64,000 bases of DNA from Thermococcus barossii. Its GTDB lineage: Archaea > Methanobacteriota_B > Thermococci > Thermococcales > Thermococcaceae. Below the pieces are notes generated by a model. That model saw nothing but the letters and a program-made list of their open reading frames with translations, was not told the DNA's origin and ran no database searches. Made by a program: the position numbers and the translations under genes. Shown here one piece after another: positions 45,701-55,736 of this stretch. The stretch's first letter is position 1; every line of letters begins with the position of its first letter. Location of the stretch: NCBI RefSeq assembly GCF_002214465.1, contig NZ_CP015101.1, positions 112,502-176,501 on the forward strand. Direction: 5' to 3'.

Positions 45701-46177
45701 CTTGACTATGTTCTCGTAGGGTCTCTGGAGGCGAACCATCTCGTTGCCGCAGTCCTTGCAGACGAATACAGCCTTCTCAACGAAGGGCTTCACCTCGCTC
45801 ACGCGCGTGATTATACCCTCAACCTGAATGAGCCTGTTTATGTGCTCGCTCCCCAGTTCTTTGACCAGAAGGGTTCTGGGAAGGTTGTAAAACCTCGCGT
45901 GAACTTTGAACTCTTCCTCCTTGAGGAGGGGCGGCTCTCGCAGGACTATCTGAATGGCATCCTCCGCCGCCAGAATACTCTCCTCAGGGTTCTCAAGGAG
46001 CTCCGCCGCCAGCTCGGGGTCAAAGGAGTTGAGGTGCGTCCAGTCTATAGCCAGCGAGCGCTTTGGGGTGACCGTGAGAAGGTCTTTGAGCTTGTTCAGG
46101 TATACCTCGTTCCCGCTGTCGTCCACGTACTCCCTCAGAAAGCGCGCATACCTCTCTATCATATCCTCCCTGTCCAT
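42707..46177 (-). CDS. mcm: MCM replicative helicase with one intein
   Basis: The 1,156-residue precursor of the MCM helicase. The N-terminal part (1-270) has a zinc ribbon (Cys140/143 and Cys163/166) and the OB fold. The ATPase has [10 protein letters not shown], interrupted by the intein (residues 336-808), and resumes [20 protein letters not shown]. Further features are [10 protein letters not shown] (Walker B) and [17 protein letters not shown]-terminal winged helix ends the protein. Splicing would leave 683 residues, the normal length. The start overlaps the Gins23 stop (TGATG), an arrangement shared with other archaea. Confidence 0.94.
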   Translation of the reverse strand: MDREDMIERYARFLREYVDDSGNEVYLNKLKDLLTVTPKRSLAIDWTHLNSFDPELAAELLENPEESILAAEDAIQIVLREPPLLKEEEFKVHARFYNLPRTLLVKELGSEHINRLIQVEGIITRVSEVKPFVEKAVFVCKDCGNEMVRLQRPYENIVKPSKCDACGSRNVDLDVEKSRFINFQSFRLQDRPESLKGGQMPRFVDAILLDDLVDTALPGDRVLVTGILRVILEQKDKRPIFKKVLEVNHIEQLSKEIEELEISPEDEQKIRELAKRKDIVDAIVDSIAPAIWGHKTVKKGIALALFGGVQRTLPDGTKLRGESHVLLVGDPGVAKCVDYHTKVILADGSLREIGDVVEEAVEKANSMGTLGKVDDGFYAPIDLELYALDAKTLKVRKVRANIAWKRTAPRKMYRIRTASGREIRATPTHPFFTFEDGQFRTRRAAELKEGYFIAVPRTIPVDGRPVKLSEVPIEKPKTAKSRLKLPEFADEEFWYVIGLLTGEGYTQKRGSSATVYFTNNDDRLIEKVYEYFKKLGLNPTIRDSHKGKTAKEVYASGIELYQLMKWLGIAQNSSEKKVPPQLFGARLEDVRAFLRGHFDAEATVDRKRPKITVVSASEELLKGVQHLLLRFGIKSQLHETRSRATNGRMKTARKYYRLFITGEDAVRFKELIGLEVSRKHKILEQVTQGIKPNTNVDIVPGVGKLLRKLRSEAGLTQKQMGINRSTYMHYERGDRLPSREKLKIVIEALKRRLSESEELKVLELLASSDIFWDRVVEIEEYNPEHPWVYDLQVPEHHNFIANDIFVHNSQILRYVANLAPRAIYTSGKSSSAAGLTAAAVRDEFTGSWVLEAGVLVLADGGFALIDEFDKMSDRDRSAIHEALEQQTISISKAGITATLNARTTVIAAANPKYGRFNRHKSLPEQLDLPPTLLSRFDLIFLLLDEPDEKVDASIAEHILKVRRGEAEAVTPKIPYDLLKKYIAYARKNVHPVLSREAMEEIKRYYVRMRKGFKRPGEEDGVQPIPITARQLEALIRLSEAHARMRLSETVTREDAKAAIAIIEDMIRKIAVDEEGTLDVSILEVGKSSKKINKIDRMVDIIKSLESEGEFGAPEDRIIEAAKQAGLGSENEIKKLLNDLKRDARIYEPRAGFYRVL
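43754..45172 (-). mobile_element. MCM intein with homing endonuclease and HTH segment
   Basis: The 473-residue insertion starts with Cys336 after GDPGVAK and ends with His-Asn before Ser809. Block B is TPTHPFF (427-432) and block G is [10 protein letters not shown]. Two LAGLIDADG-like motifs are [10 protein letters not shown] (Glu503) and [10 protein letters not shown] (Asp599), both with catalytic acids, so the endonuclease may be active. An XRE-like helix-turn-helix ([30 protein letters not shown], 710-739 in parts) lies between the endonuclease and block F. Position in the Walker A loop matches known Thermococcales CDC21/MCM inteins. Confidence 0.92.
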
Positions 46178-46671
46178 CAGTCCTCACCCAGCCACTCGTT
46201 TCTAATCCTTGAAAGCTGGAGGTATATCCTTCTCTCCTCCGGCGAAAGCCTCGAAAGAAGCTCCAGGCTGTTGGGCCTCAGCATGACCGCCTTCAGGATT
46301 TTGTTGAAGCGTATCGTCTTCAGGTGTTCCAGCTTCTTCTTCAGGTTCGCCAGCTTCGTCAGCTTGACGTTTATTGTCTCTATGCCCTCCCCGGCGTTCA
46401 TCCTCACGTAGTTCTCCAGGTAATACATGTAGAACTCGGCCCTCTCGTACAGCCCGGCAGGGAGGGGCATCAAGGGCTCGTTCTCACGCTCCTCCGCTAT
46501 CGCACGGTCTATCTCCCCTATCACCTTGTCGGTCTCGTCAATAACTTCGACTATCCTAGCCTCCCAGAGTTCCTTTGCCTTCCAGTCCTCAAGGAGAACG
46601 ACGTCACCAGCGCTCCAGTCTCCCAGGGGACGGAGGATTTTAACCGCTATGACCGCCCTACCGGTGAACAT
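46177..46671 (-). CDS. GINS complex subunit Gins23
   Basis: A 164-residue subunit that joins MCM in the replisome. The small beta B domain comes first (MFTGRAVIAVKILRPLGDW, about 1-45), followed by the helical A domain, the order of Gins23 and not Gins51. The gene's position directly before mcm, with stop overlapping start, matches Pyrococcus and Sulfolobus. The ATG at 46671 follows GAGGGTGATGTC. Two copies of a 10-bp direct repeat lie in the leader (46680-46707). Confidence 0.82.
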   Translation of the reverse strand: MFTGRAVIAVKILRPLGDWSAGDVVLLEDWKAKELWEARIVEVIDETDKVIGEIDRAIAEERENEPLMPLPAGLYERAEFYMYYLENYVRMNAGEGIETINVKLTKLANLKKKLEHLKTIRFNKILKAVMLRPNSLELLSRLSPEERRIYLQLSRIRNEWLGED

Positions 46672-46813
46672 GACATCACCCTCTCGAATATACCCATCCT
46701 CTCGAATGCCTATTAATTTTGTGTTGTTTTTTGTATGAAAAAACTGGAAGATTTTCACGTATTTCCACGTTAACCCTATAAGCCTTGAGGGTGTACTCTT
46801 CATGGGTGAGGAC

Positions 46814-47326
46814 ATGCTGATAGGTATAATGAGCGATACCCATGACAACCTTCCTGCAATCGCTAGGGCGGTCGAGCTGTTTAACGGAAGAAACGTTGAG
46901 CTGGTCATCCACGCGGGCGATTACGTTGCCCCCTTCGTTGCCAGGGAACTCAAGAAGCTCCGGGCACCGCTCAGGGGTGTGTTTGGCAACAACGACGGCG
47001 AAAGGAAGGGCCTCTACGAGGCGCTGGGCATCTACGATGAGATACTCGAAATCGAGGCCGACGGAATGAAGATAGCCGTGACGCACGGCACCGACGAGCG
47101 CATCGTCCGCGCGCTGGCCAGGAGCAGGCTCTACGACGTTGTCATAGTCGGTCACACCCACCGCTACGAGATACGGGAGGAGGGCAGGACCATACTCGTC
47201 AACCCCGGCGAGGTCTGCGGCTACGTCACGGGGGTGAAGAGCGTCGCCCTGCTCGACACCAGGAAGAGGGAGGTGCAGATAGTCAACCTCGACACTGGGG
47301 AGCTCCTCGGGGCAATGAGCCTCTGA
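46814..47326 (+). CDS. Metallophosphoesterase (YfcE/MJ0936 type)
   Basis: A 170-residue phosphodiesterase. Metal-binding motifs are GIMSDTHDN (Asp8, His10), IHAGDYV, GVFGNNDG, VTHGTD and IVGHTHRY. Members hydrolyse cyclic nucleotide or phosphodiester bonds with two metals; the natural substrate is unknown. The ATG at 46814 follows GGTGAGG; an ATG at 46802 is possible. CCCTATAAGCC about 35 bp upstream is the TATA box. The next gene starts 65 bp on, on the same strand. Confidence 0.9.
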   Translation: MLIGIMSDTHDNLPAIARAVELFNGRNVELVIHAGDYVAPFVARELKKLRAPLRGVFGNNDGERKGLYEALGIYDEILEIEADGMKIAVTHGTDERIVRALARSRLYDVVIVGHTHRYEIREEGRTILVNPGEVCGYVTGVKSVALLDTRKREVQIVNLDTGELLGAMSL

Positions 47327-47390
47327 AGGTTGATGATTTTTGCACCCTGTTTTTGTTCCTCCAATCAGCAGAGACAAACCGGGGATGGGC

Positions 47391-48213
47391 ATGGAGGATA
47401 TACTGATTCCGAAGGAAAGGCGCGACGCGGTCGTGCTGATAGGGGTCGACAGGGGGGAGAACGTGGAGTTCATAAAGGTTTACGCGGTCAGCGAGGAGAA
47501 GGCAAAGCAGACACTTGAGGAGTTTTTCAGTGCCCGGGGCTTATTTCCCGGCGACTACCGGCTCGTGAGCAGGGGAAGCGAGGAAGTGGGGGAGAGAAAG
47601 GCGATAACGACGAAGAGCGAGGCTTCGCTCAGTGCCTCCCTAGCCAGGCTTGGCCTCAGGCTTCTCTCCAACGGGGTTCTCTACCTTGAGGGTGTTGAGA
47701 GGATCTACCAGTTTACACTCGTCAGCGAGTCCCTTTACCGGCGCATAACCACCGAAAAAGAGGGAGATGTGAAAGAAGAACCCATCCCCGAGTTTGAGCC
47801 GCTGGATGTGCTCTCACTCGGCGTTGACGTCCTGGTTGAGAACCTGAGGGGAATCGAAGTGGCGGAACTCCTCCCGCCTAACGCGGTTCTCCTGAAGGAG
47901 CCGCCGCTTGAGGAAGTCTACGAACTGCTGGAAACGGAGCGGGATTTCCCGGTTGTCGTGGAAACAAAGGACGCGGGAAGGTATTCCTCCCTGGATTTTC
48001 CCGCCGTCGTCCGCCTTCCGCCCCTGACCGTCGAGGAATTCGCGGCGGAGCTGTCGGAGAGGCTGGGCTTTGTGGTTGAGCCGGAGCGCTTCCTCGACTA
48101 TCCCCCTGAGCGGCTGAACCTGAAAAACGTGGATGCCCTGGCGGGGCTGGTTAAGGCCCTGATGGCTCAAAAGAGATTTTCCCCCGAGGAGGCCCTCTCC
48201 CTCGCGGTGAGGC

Positions 48214-48233
<20 letters not shown>
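47391..48233 (+). CDS. Protein of unknown function (280 aa)
   Basis: Starts MEDILIPKERRDAVVLIGVDRGENVEFIKVYAV, a strand-rich N-terminal domain with a nucleotide-binding look but no Walker motif. The rest has alternating strands and helices and ends with a helical segment like an AAA lid (VKALMAQKRFSPEEALSLAVRLNL). I do not recognise the family. GGGGAT precedes the ATG. The end overlaps the convergent gene by 20 bp. Long, GC-rich and free of stops, so the coding call is firm. Confidence 0.65.
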
Positions 48234-49922
<1,689 letters not shown>

Positions 49923-49930
49923 TTTCCTCT

Positions 49931-50776
49931 TTACTCTTCCAGCTCCACCCCATAAACCTTCTCCGGATTTTCCACGTGAATCTTGTAGACGTCCTCCTCG
50001 GTGAAGAGACCGTTCTGGAGGAAGGCCTTAGTCCTCTTCGGCACGGTCTTCGGCCCGAGAACCGCTCCAGGACGGCGCTTGTCGTCTATGTAGTCGGTCT
50101 CCATCATGAACCTGTTGCCATGCTTTATTGCCTCCTCGATGTTCTTCCTGCTCGCGATGATGCTCGGGAAGACTCCGACCTCCTCAGCGACCTTCACCAG
50201 GGGCGGCGAGAAGTGCTTGACGACCTTGTACGGCTTTATCCCGACCTCTCTCACGTACTCGCCGAGCTCCCTGAACTTCTCCTCGTCGAAGCTCTCGGTG
50301 TGGAGCTGGACCGCGCAGCCGGCTTCTTTGGCAAGGCTCATCCCGTACTTCATCAGCTCGATGCTTGCCCCCCAGATTTCCTCGCTTACCTCGTAGTGGG
50401 GCCTACCTATCTCACCTATGGCTATGGCCTTCCCTTCCAGGCAAAGTCTCTGGGCGTATTCAAGTGCCTTCATGACCTCGTTTCTGGCATAGCTTAGGCC
50501 CCTCTGCTCTGCCAGGTAGACGAACTCCGCTGGATGAACGCCAACGACGGCGTAGGCTTTAACCGGCGTTTCTCGGTTGATTCTCTCGACCAGTTCTATG
50601 TGAAAGTCCATTGCCCTCATGAAGTCCTCGGCCCTCAGACCTTGGAAGCCGTAGTCGTGGGCCGTCTTGTAGACAACCACCAGGTGGGTTCCTCCGGCAC
50701 GGTGGAACTGCTTGACGGCCTCAAGGAAGAGGCCCTTGTAGGGGTCAACGTGAAAGTGGTCGTCCCAGATTATCAT
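49931..50776 (-). CDS. TatD-like metal-dependent hydrolase
   Basis: A 281-residue TIM-barrel hydrolase (COG1099 type). The metal site is HFHVDP (His-x-His) near residue 6, with Glu in AIGEIGRPHYEV, His in VQLHTES and VVKHFSPP, and Asp in METDYIDDKRRPG. TatD enzymes are DNases or related hydrolases. The ATG at 50776 follows GAGGTGAT. The neighbouring beta-barrel gene ends about 10 bp upstream of its start and is probably in the same operon. Confidence 0.85.
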   Translation of the reverse strand: MIIWDDHFHVDPYKGLFLEAVKQFHRAGGTHLVVVYKTAHDYGFQGLRAEDFMRAMDFHIELVERINRETPVKAYAVVGVHPAEFVYLAEQRGLSYARNEVMKALEYAQRLCLEGKAIAIGEIGRPHYEVSEEIWGASIELMKYGMSLAKEAGCAVQLHTESFDEEKFRELGEYVREVGIKPYKVVKHFSPPLVKVAEEVGVFPSIIASRKNIEEAIKHGNRFMMETDYIDDKRRPGAVLGPKTVPKRTKAFLQNGLFTEEDVYKIHVENPEKVYGVELEE

Positions 50777-50786
50777 GACAATCACC

Positions 50787-51095
50787 TCACGAGCGGTAGA
50801 CTTCGAGGATGTCTCCTTCTTTAACCTTAAGCACTCCCTCGAGAACCAGGGCCGCTTCGTCGTGCTCCACGATGAAGTCCACCCTTCTGTTCTGGAGGCG
50901 TATCTCCCTCACGAGCGCTATTCCACCGCCCTTGAGCTTGTAACCTGGATATATAACCCCCTCAAGCACGACCCCCCTCAAAACCTGCTTTCCGAGGATG
51001 TGAGTAGTCCCAACAACCTTGAACTTCCCGATGTGATGCCTTGAGGCTATTTCCGGCCCATTCACTTTCCTTCTGAACCGTTTGAAGATGTCCAT
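50787..51095 (-). CDS. EF-Tu domain-2-like beta-barrel protein
   Basis: A 102-residue protein with a basic N-terminus (MDIFKRFRRKVNG). The core is VLRGVVLEGVIYPGYKLKGG...ALVREIRLQNRRVDFIV...ALVLEGVLKVKEGDILEVYRS, with the glycine and hydrophobic spacing of the translation-factor domain 2 barrel. Such stand-alone barrels are found in archaea, with unknown role, perhaps RNA binding. First gene of a small operon with the TatD-like gene. Confidence 0.65.
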   Translation of the reverse strand: MDIFKRFRRKVNGPEIASRHHIGKFKVVGTTHILGKQVLRGVVLEGVIYPGYKLKGGGIALVREIRLQNRRVDFIVEHDEAALVLEGVLKVKEGDILEVYRS

Positions 51096-51399
51096 ACACC
51101 TCCCCCGAGAAGATTGGTAAAAGGGGATTAAAACTTGTCCCTGTGTTGCCTATTTCGCGTCATCACGGGTATATCCCATAGTACCTCATAATTCTCTACA
51201 GGCATGCTTTCTCCGGCATTACTTCGAGTTTGTTCCCCGCTGACGATGGGGGGTCCTTGGTCTTTCTCCTTTACATTCACTGTGATTTATTGAATGCCAA
51301 GAATCTTGGGACACTCCATCCTGAATTTCCACGGGTTTTTGGAACAATTTGAGTGTGCTCCATCTTTTCTTGCCCTACCCAGGAGCTCCCCAAGAAGGT
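51096..51399. other. Intergenic region without a recognised gene
   Basis: About 300 bp between the beta-barrel gene (start side) and the end of the second DUF257 gene. It holds T-rich stretches and a GTGATGA match near 51165 on the minus strand, but no CTGA partner in the right place for a C/D box RNA. AT content is raised. I see no reading frame with a good start. Confidence 0.4.
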
Positions 51400-52101
51400 T
51401 CACATCCACCACCGTAGTATCTCCCTTGGGGAGACGAGCAGGTGGTCTCTGTGCATGAGCAGTGTGAAGACAGACTTTTTCAATTTTATATCTATGAGTT
51501 CGTCCTCGTCTTGGAGTTCTATCACGGATGTTGCCAGGTCTTCGAGCATCGGGAGGGGGTTGAACTCTAGGGTTTCCATGATCGGCGTTTCTATCAGGTA
51601 CAGGTTTATTCTCCTCTCATCTCCCAGCTTCTGCTTTATCAGCCCCATAAGGGTGTAAATGCTGTGGACATCACCCTGAAGGACCAGTAGCCTCTCCAGG
51701 CCGAGGACGAGATGCACGTACGTTGAATTACCCGTTATCTTCTGGAGCTCCCTGTCGATCTTTTCCTGATAGACGTGAGGGTCGTTTCCGAACTTTATTC
51801 TTGCTATTACGTCCCCTACCTCTTGGGTTCCACCCACCTTGATGACCTTCACATCGGGATCCTTTACCTGAACCCCCATCAGTCTCAGATGGGTCATGTA
51901 GACGGGTAGTGTGTCGAATATGTCCTCGACTATCAGGGGGATTCCCCTCTTTTTTGAGTACTGGATGAATGCATGGAGTGCGAACTCTATCCCCAGTGAT
52001 GCCCTGTTCTCGACTATGGTGGTTCCTCCTGGCCAAATCTGCTCCAGCAGTTCGTCGAGGTCCCTTTCTGTGATCAGAACTGGTTTTTTTAGGGCTTCCA
52101 T
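51400..52101 (-). CDS. DUF257 protein, second copy
   Basis: A 233-residue protein of the Thermococcales-restricted DUF257 family. It has GGTTIVENRASLGIEFALHAFIQYSKKRGIPLIVEDIFDTLPVY near the N-terminus and LVLGLERLLVLQGDV in the middle, like a degenerate RecA/KaiC fold without a Walker A loop. ATG at 52101 overlaps the stop of the first copy (TAATG). About a third of its residues match the first copy by eye. Function unknown. Confidence 0.82.
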   Translation of the reverse strand: MEALKKPVLITERDLDELLEQIWPGGTTIVENRASLGIEFALHAFIQYSKKRGIPLIVEDIFDTLPVYMTHLRLMGVQVKDPDVKVIKVGGTQEVGDVIARIKFGNDPHVYQEKIDRELQKITGNSTYVHLVLGLERLLVLQGDVHSIYTLMGLIKQKLGDERRINLYLIETPIMETLEFNPLPMLEDLATSVIELQDEDELIDIKLKKSVFTLLMHRDHLLVSPREILRWWM

Positions 52102-52766
52102 TAGCTCCACCCTCCCGCATCTATCGTTGTTTCCGTTCCAACCAGACTTGGATTAATGGTCTTCAGGACTTTAACATCTGCCCCAGTGTGGTACGGTGTC
52201 AGCCTGACGACGGTCGTGGAGATCCTTTCCAGCTCGTAAAGGCTTTTCACGGGGAGACTCTCCATTATCCCCTCATTGACAAGGTAGAACGCCTTTCTCC
52301 TCTTGTCTCCTGTGAATCTCTGCATGGCAAGTATAATGCGGTATGTGTCAAGGGGAGTTCTCGTGACGAGAAAGAGGTTCTCCAGCCCTAGGACGAGGTT
52401 TACCATTGGGGAGGGAATTTCTCTGAAGATTTTAATGCTGCTTTCTTCATAGTTTTTGAGGTAGACCCTTGGATCCGGGTGAAAAGGAACCTTTGCCAGG
52501 ACGTTTCCTACGTCAAATTTTCCTCCGGTCTTAAGAACGTAGACACTGTCCAGATCCAGGGAAAGTCCCATGGTCTTGGCGTGGATTGCAATAGCGTGAA
52601 GAGTGTCGAAGTTATCATCAATAACCAGGGGGACGCCCCTCTCCTTTGAGTACTCGATGAAGAACTTCAGGGTGAACTCTGGAATGTAGGAGGTGGTGTA
52701 CTTTACCAGAACCGTCTCACCGGGAAGAACAGAGTCAATTATTTCGGCGACCTTTTCCTGTTCCAT
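52101..52766 (-). CDS. DUF257 protein, first copy
   Basis: A 221-residue paralogue of the next gene, with GETVLVKYTTSYIPEFTLKFFIEYSKERGVPLVIDDNFDTLHAI and NLVLGLENLFLVTRTP at matching places. AAAAAGGTGAGAGCA precedes the ATG at 52766, and a TATA box (ATTTATATCC) lies about 36 bp upstream. The tandem copies are translationally coupled, suggesting a complex of the two or a recent duplication followed by divergence. Confidence 0.82.
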   Translation of the reverse strand: MEQEKVAEIIDSVLPGETVLVKYTTSYIPEFTLKFFIEYSKERGVPLVIDDNFDTLHAIAIHAKTMGLSLDLDSVYVLKTGGKFDVGNVLAKVPFHPDPRVYLKNYEESSIKIFREIPSPMVNLVLGLENLFLVTRTPLDTYRIILAMQRFTGDKRRKAFYLVNEGIMESLPVKSLYELERISTTVVRLTPYHTGADVKVLKTINPSLVGTETTIDAGGWS

Positions 52767-52796
52767 TGCTCTCACCTTTTTAAGGTTATTTGGGAG

Positions 52797-52808
52797 GGAT
52801 ATAAATAT
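52797..52808 (-). promoter_or_regulatory. TATA box of the DUF257 pair
   Basis: AATATTTATATC on the minus strand, centred about 36 bp before the ATG at 52766, with a GGTGAG site in the short leader. Confidence 0.55.
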
Positions 52809-52879
52809 TTTGGAAGAATCCTCGGTTTAACGGCGTTTATTGGAGATGTATGGAAAATAAAATGAAGTCCTTCGCCGAC

Positions 52880-54127
52880 TTAGAGCTTCACCAGGTGAAC
52901 CGAGCAGGAGATACACGGGTCAAAGGCCCTCACTGTCTCCTCAAGCCTCTGAATCATTACCCTCTCCTCGGCCTCCCCGTACAGCTTTCTTGCCTCCTCC
53001 AGCAGGCTGGCTTCCATCATCGCGTGGTTCAGCGCCGTGGGGGTTATTATGTTGGAGTAGGCTATGTTTCCGTTTCCGTCTATGCGGTAGTGGTGGATGA
53101 GCACGCCTCTGGGCGCCTCCACGTAGCCTATTCCCTCACCCTCCCTGGCTTCAACAGGGACGTTCTCCCCTTCGATTCCCCTATCCAGAAGAACCTTGGC
53201 TATCTCCTTTGCCCTCTCAAGGGAGTAAACCAGCTCTATCGCCTGGGCGAGGTTGTTGTAGCTGACGTAGCCGGTCTCCAGTTTTTCCCTGTGCTCCTCG
53301 AAGAGCCTCTTTGCCGTAGGGGTTAGCATCTCCGACTTTAGGAGGAGTCTTGGGAGGGCGCCAACGAAAAATGGTTCCCCCTTATAGCGGCTCTGCTTTG
53401 CGAAGCTGTACACGAGGGAGCGCTCCTCTATCCGCTCGGTGTAGTGGAACTCCCCTTCCTCGTCTGATACCAGCTTTTCGCCCCAGAGGTAACCGTCGGT
53501 GGCGACGAAGTGTTCCGCCCGTGCGCCGTACGGGTCCAGCTGGGCGAAGAGCCTTACCGCCCTCCTGGCCAGCCTGAGGAGTGCCTCACTTTCCTTCTCC
53601 ACCCTCTCAAGCTCTTCCACGGAGGGATACCTGCCGAAGCCGCCTGGCTTGACGTTTATACCGTGTATCTCCCGGCCGCCCACCATGACCCTTATCCTGT
53701 TCCCGAAGGACTTGAGGGCCAGGCCTTCCTTTACAAGCTCTCCGTGTTTGGTTGCCATCCGTATCGCATCGGGGTAGCCAAACACGTCGGGAGCAACGAG
53801 GAGATAGAGGTGCAGCGCGTGGCTTTCCAGCAGTTCGCCGATGAGTCCGAGCTCCCTGATGAGCTGAATCTCCTCCGGAACCTCCACGCCGAGGGCCCTT
53901 TCTATGCCCAGAACGGAGGCGACGCTGTGGGAGAGGTAGCAGATGGCACATATCCTCGCTTCGAGATCGGGCACGTCGTAGTAATGCCTGCCAAGGGTTA
54001 GAAGCTCAAAAAAGCGCGGCCCTTCGATGATCTTAAGCCTGACGTCCTTTACCTCCCCGTCATCTATGATAATCTCTGCCTTACCGTTGCCTTCAACCCT
54101 CGTAAACTCGTGGAGTTCTATTATCAT
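52880..54127 (-). CDS. Sulfhydrogenase alpha subunit ([NiFe] large subunit)
   Basis: The 415-residue catalytic large subunit of a group 3b NAD(P)-linked hydrogenase. Nickel ligands are Cys60/Cys63 (ARICAICYLSHS) and Cys405/Cys408 (DPCISCSVH). The C-terminus continues HLVKL, leaving four residues after His411 for removal by a maturation protease. Length and sequence fit sulfhydrogenase II or the single hydrogenase (Hyh) of Thermococcus. GAGGTGGGAGCC precedes the ATG at 54127, which overlaps the delta-subunit gene. The enzyme makes or consumes H2 and reduces elemental sulfur in vitro. Confidence 0.92.
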   Translation of the reverse strand: MIIELHEFTRVEGNGKAEIIIDDGEVKDVRLKIIEGPRFFELLTLGRHYYDVPDLEARICAICYLSHSVASVLGIERALGVEVPEEIQLIRELGLIGELLESHALHLYLLVAPDVFGYPDAIRMATKHGELVKEGLALKSFGNRIRVMVGGREIHGINVKPGGFGRYPSVEELERVEKESEALLRLARRAVRLFAQLDPYGARAEHFVATDGYLWGEKLVSDEEGEFHYTERIEERSLVYSFAKQSRYKGEPFFVGALPRLLLKSEMLTPTAKRLFEEHREKLETGYVSYNNLAQAIELVYSLERAKEIAKVLLDRGIEGENVPVEAREGEGIGYVEAPRGVLIHHYRIDGNGNIAYSNIITPTALNHAMMEASLLEEARKLYGEAEERVMIQRLEETVRAFDPCISCSVHLVKL

Positions 54128-54864
54128 GGCTCCCACCTCGCGAAGGTCTTGAACTTCCTTATGATGTATTTGTCATCGTAGCCGAGCTCCTTGAGTATCT
54201 CGTATTCGCCCGCAGGGTTCACTTCTCCGGGCAGCGGACCGCGGCAGCCTATACAGCCGAGGCCCGAGCGCACGCAGACAGCGTTGCAGCCGCCGTATGT
54301 TATTGGGCCGAGGCACGGAAGGCCCTTCTTCACCAGCACGCACTCGTATTCATTGAGCTTGCACTCGAGGCAGACGGGATAGTCTTTTTTAACGGGCTCG
54401 ACGCCCTTGGCAATGTCCAGGAGAACCTGGTAGACCTCGTTCTTGTCGTAAGGACAGCCGGGGAGTGCGAAATCAACTGCCACGTACTCCACCACCGGCT
54501 TTGAATCGAGGGCACGCATCGGATTGCCTTCATCTCCGTAAACGGCCTTCAGCTTTTCTCTGATTGGCAGCTCAACGCTAGCCTGAACCGAACCGTGTGT
54601 TGCGCAGGTTCCGAGTGCTATCAGGTAATCAGAGTGGTTCCTCGCCTCCTTGAGCAGGTTCAGGTCGCGCTGGGTCGAGACTGTTCCGGTAACGAGGGCC
54701 ACATCGTAGTGATTTTCCACCTTCAGACTGGTTGCCATGTGGAACTCGGTTATCTCGTAGAACTCAAGGAGGTCGAAGAGCCTCTCGTAAAGGAAGAGCA
54801 TGTTCAGGGCACAGCCACCGCAGTCGGTAAGCTCGAAAACTGCCAACTTAAGATTGTCCATCAT
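54124..54864 (-). CDS. Sulfhydrogenase delta subunit ([NiFe] small subunit)
   Basis: A 246-residue iron-sulfur subunit that passes electrons from the active site to the flavin subunits. ELTDCGGCALNMLF holds the proximal-cluster cysteines; further cysteines are GTCATHGS, PGCPYDK, VCLECK and GLGCIGCRGPLPGEVN. The ATG at 54864 has GGGGGTTGAT before it and overlaps the gamma stop. No signal peptide is present, as expected for a cytosolic hydrogenase. Confidence 0.92.
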   Translation of the reverse strand: MMDNLKLAVFELTDCGGCALNMLFLYERLFDLLEFYEITEFHMATSLKVENHYDVALVTGTVSTQRDLNLLKEARNHSDYLIALGTCATHGSVQASVELPIREKLKAVYGDEGNPMRALDSKPVVEYVAVDFALPGCPYDKNEVYQVLLDIAKGVEPVKKDYPVCLECKLNEYECVLVKKGLPCLGPITYGGCNAVCVRSGLGCIGCRGPLPGEVNPAGEYEILKELGYDDKYIIRKFKTFARWEP

Positions 54865-55736
54865 ATCAACCCCCTCGTGGAGAGAGCGTCCCAGTAGGTG
54901 AAGACCGGGCCGTCCTGGCAGATGTACTTCATGGAGACGCTCGTTCCGACGACACAGTGGCCGCATTTGCCGACTCCGCAGCGCATGCGCCTTTCAAGTG
55001 TCATGTATATTCTGCCCGGTGAGAGCTTCCTGTCCAGGAGCTCCCTTATGACGAACTTGTACATGACCGGCGGGCCGCAGATGAGGGCGTACGTATTGTT
55101 AACATCGAACTCTTCCCCTCTGAAGAGGTCTGTGACGACACCCTTACACACCTTGTCCGAGAACCCCTGTTCGAGGTAGATGCATGAGGGGCTCTCAACC
55201 TCATATGCCAGCTTCACTGAGCAGTTCATGGCCTCACCGTGCTTGAGGAGGTGAATTATCTCGTCGCGGAAGAGTATGTCCTCGTAGGCCTTGGTTCCGT
55301 AGAGCAGCCAGACGTTCTCGTATTTGCCGGTATCGATGGCGTACCAGAGCACCGAGCGGAGGGGAGCCATTCCAAGGCCACCTGCTACAAGAATCAGGTT
55401 CGAGCCCTCCATCTTCTCCATCGGGAAGCCGTTGCCGTAGGGCCCGCGGATTCCAACAACGTCGCCCTCTTTCATTCTGTGGATGAACTTGGTCATCCTG
55501 CCCACTTTCCTTATGCAGAGCTGGAAGTAGCCCTTTCTTGTTGGCGAGGAGCAGATGCTTATCGGGAACTCTCCGAAGCCCCGGATGTCAACGATGACAA
55601 ACTGGCCCGGCCTAAAGTCGAACTTGTCTTCGATCTTTGAGTCAACGAAGCGCAGGGTGAAGAGCTTCTCCCTCGATGTTAAGTCCTTCACTTCGAGAAT
55701 CCTTGCGTCATAGGTTTGATACGGATTCTCGCTCAT
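54861..55736 (-). CDS. Sulfhydrogenase gamma subunit (FAD/NAD(P) binding)
   Basis: A 291-residue flavoprotein of the ferredoxin-NADP reductase type. The FAD part has PGQFVIVDIRGFGEFPISICS, the nucleotide part VAGGLGMAPLRSVLWYAI and LICGPPVMYKFV. A C-terminal [2Fe-2S] motif is RMRCGVGKCGHCVVG with a last Cys near ICQDGPVF. It receives electrons from NAD(P)H. The ATG overlaps the beta-subunit stop as ATGA. Confidence 0.92.
   Translation of the reverse strand: MSENPYQTYDARILEVKDLTSREKLFTLRFVDSKIEDKFDFRPGQFVIVDIRGFGEFPISICSSPTRKGYFQLCIRKVGRMTKFIHRMKEGDVVGIRGPYGNGFPMEKMEGSNLILVAGGLGMAPLRSVLWYAIDTGKYENVWLLYGTKAYEDILFRDEIIHLLKHGEAMNCSVKLAYEVESPSCIYLEQGFSDKVCKGVVTDLFRGEEFDVNNTYALICGPPVMYKFVIRELLDRKLSPGRIYMTLERRMRCGVGKCGHCVVGTSVSMKYICQDGPVFTYWDALSTRGLI

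Noticed and set aside
45431-46411. Plus-strand frame opposite mcm (326 codons)
   Set aside because: Antisense of the strongly conserved MCM N-terminal domain; no start signals and no recognisable domain.
51150-51200. Possible C/D box sRNA on the minus strand (GTGATGA near 51165)
   Set aside because: No CTGA box or second C'/D' pair at the required distance was seen.
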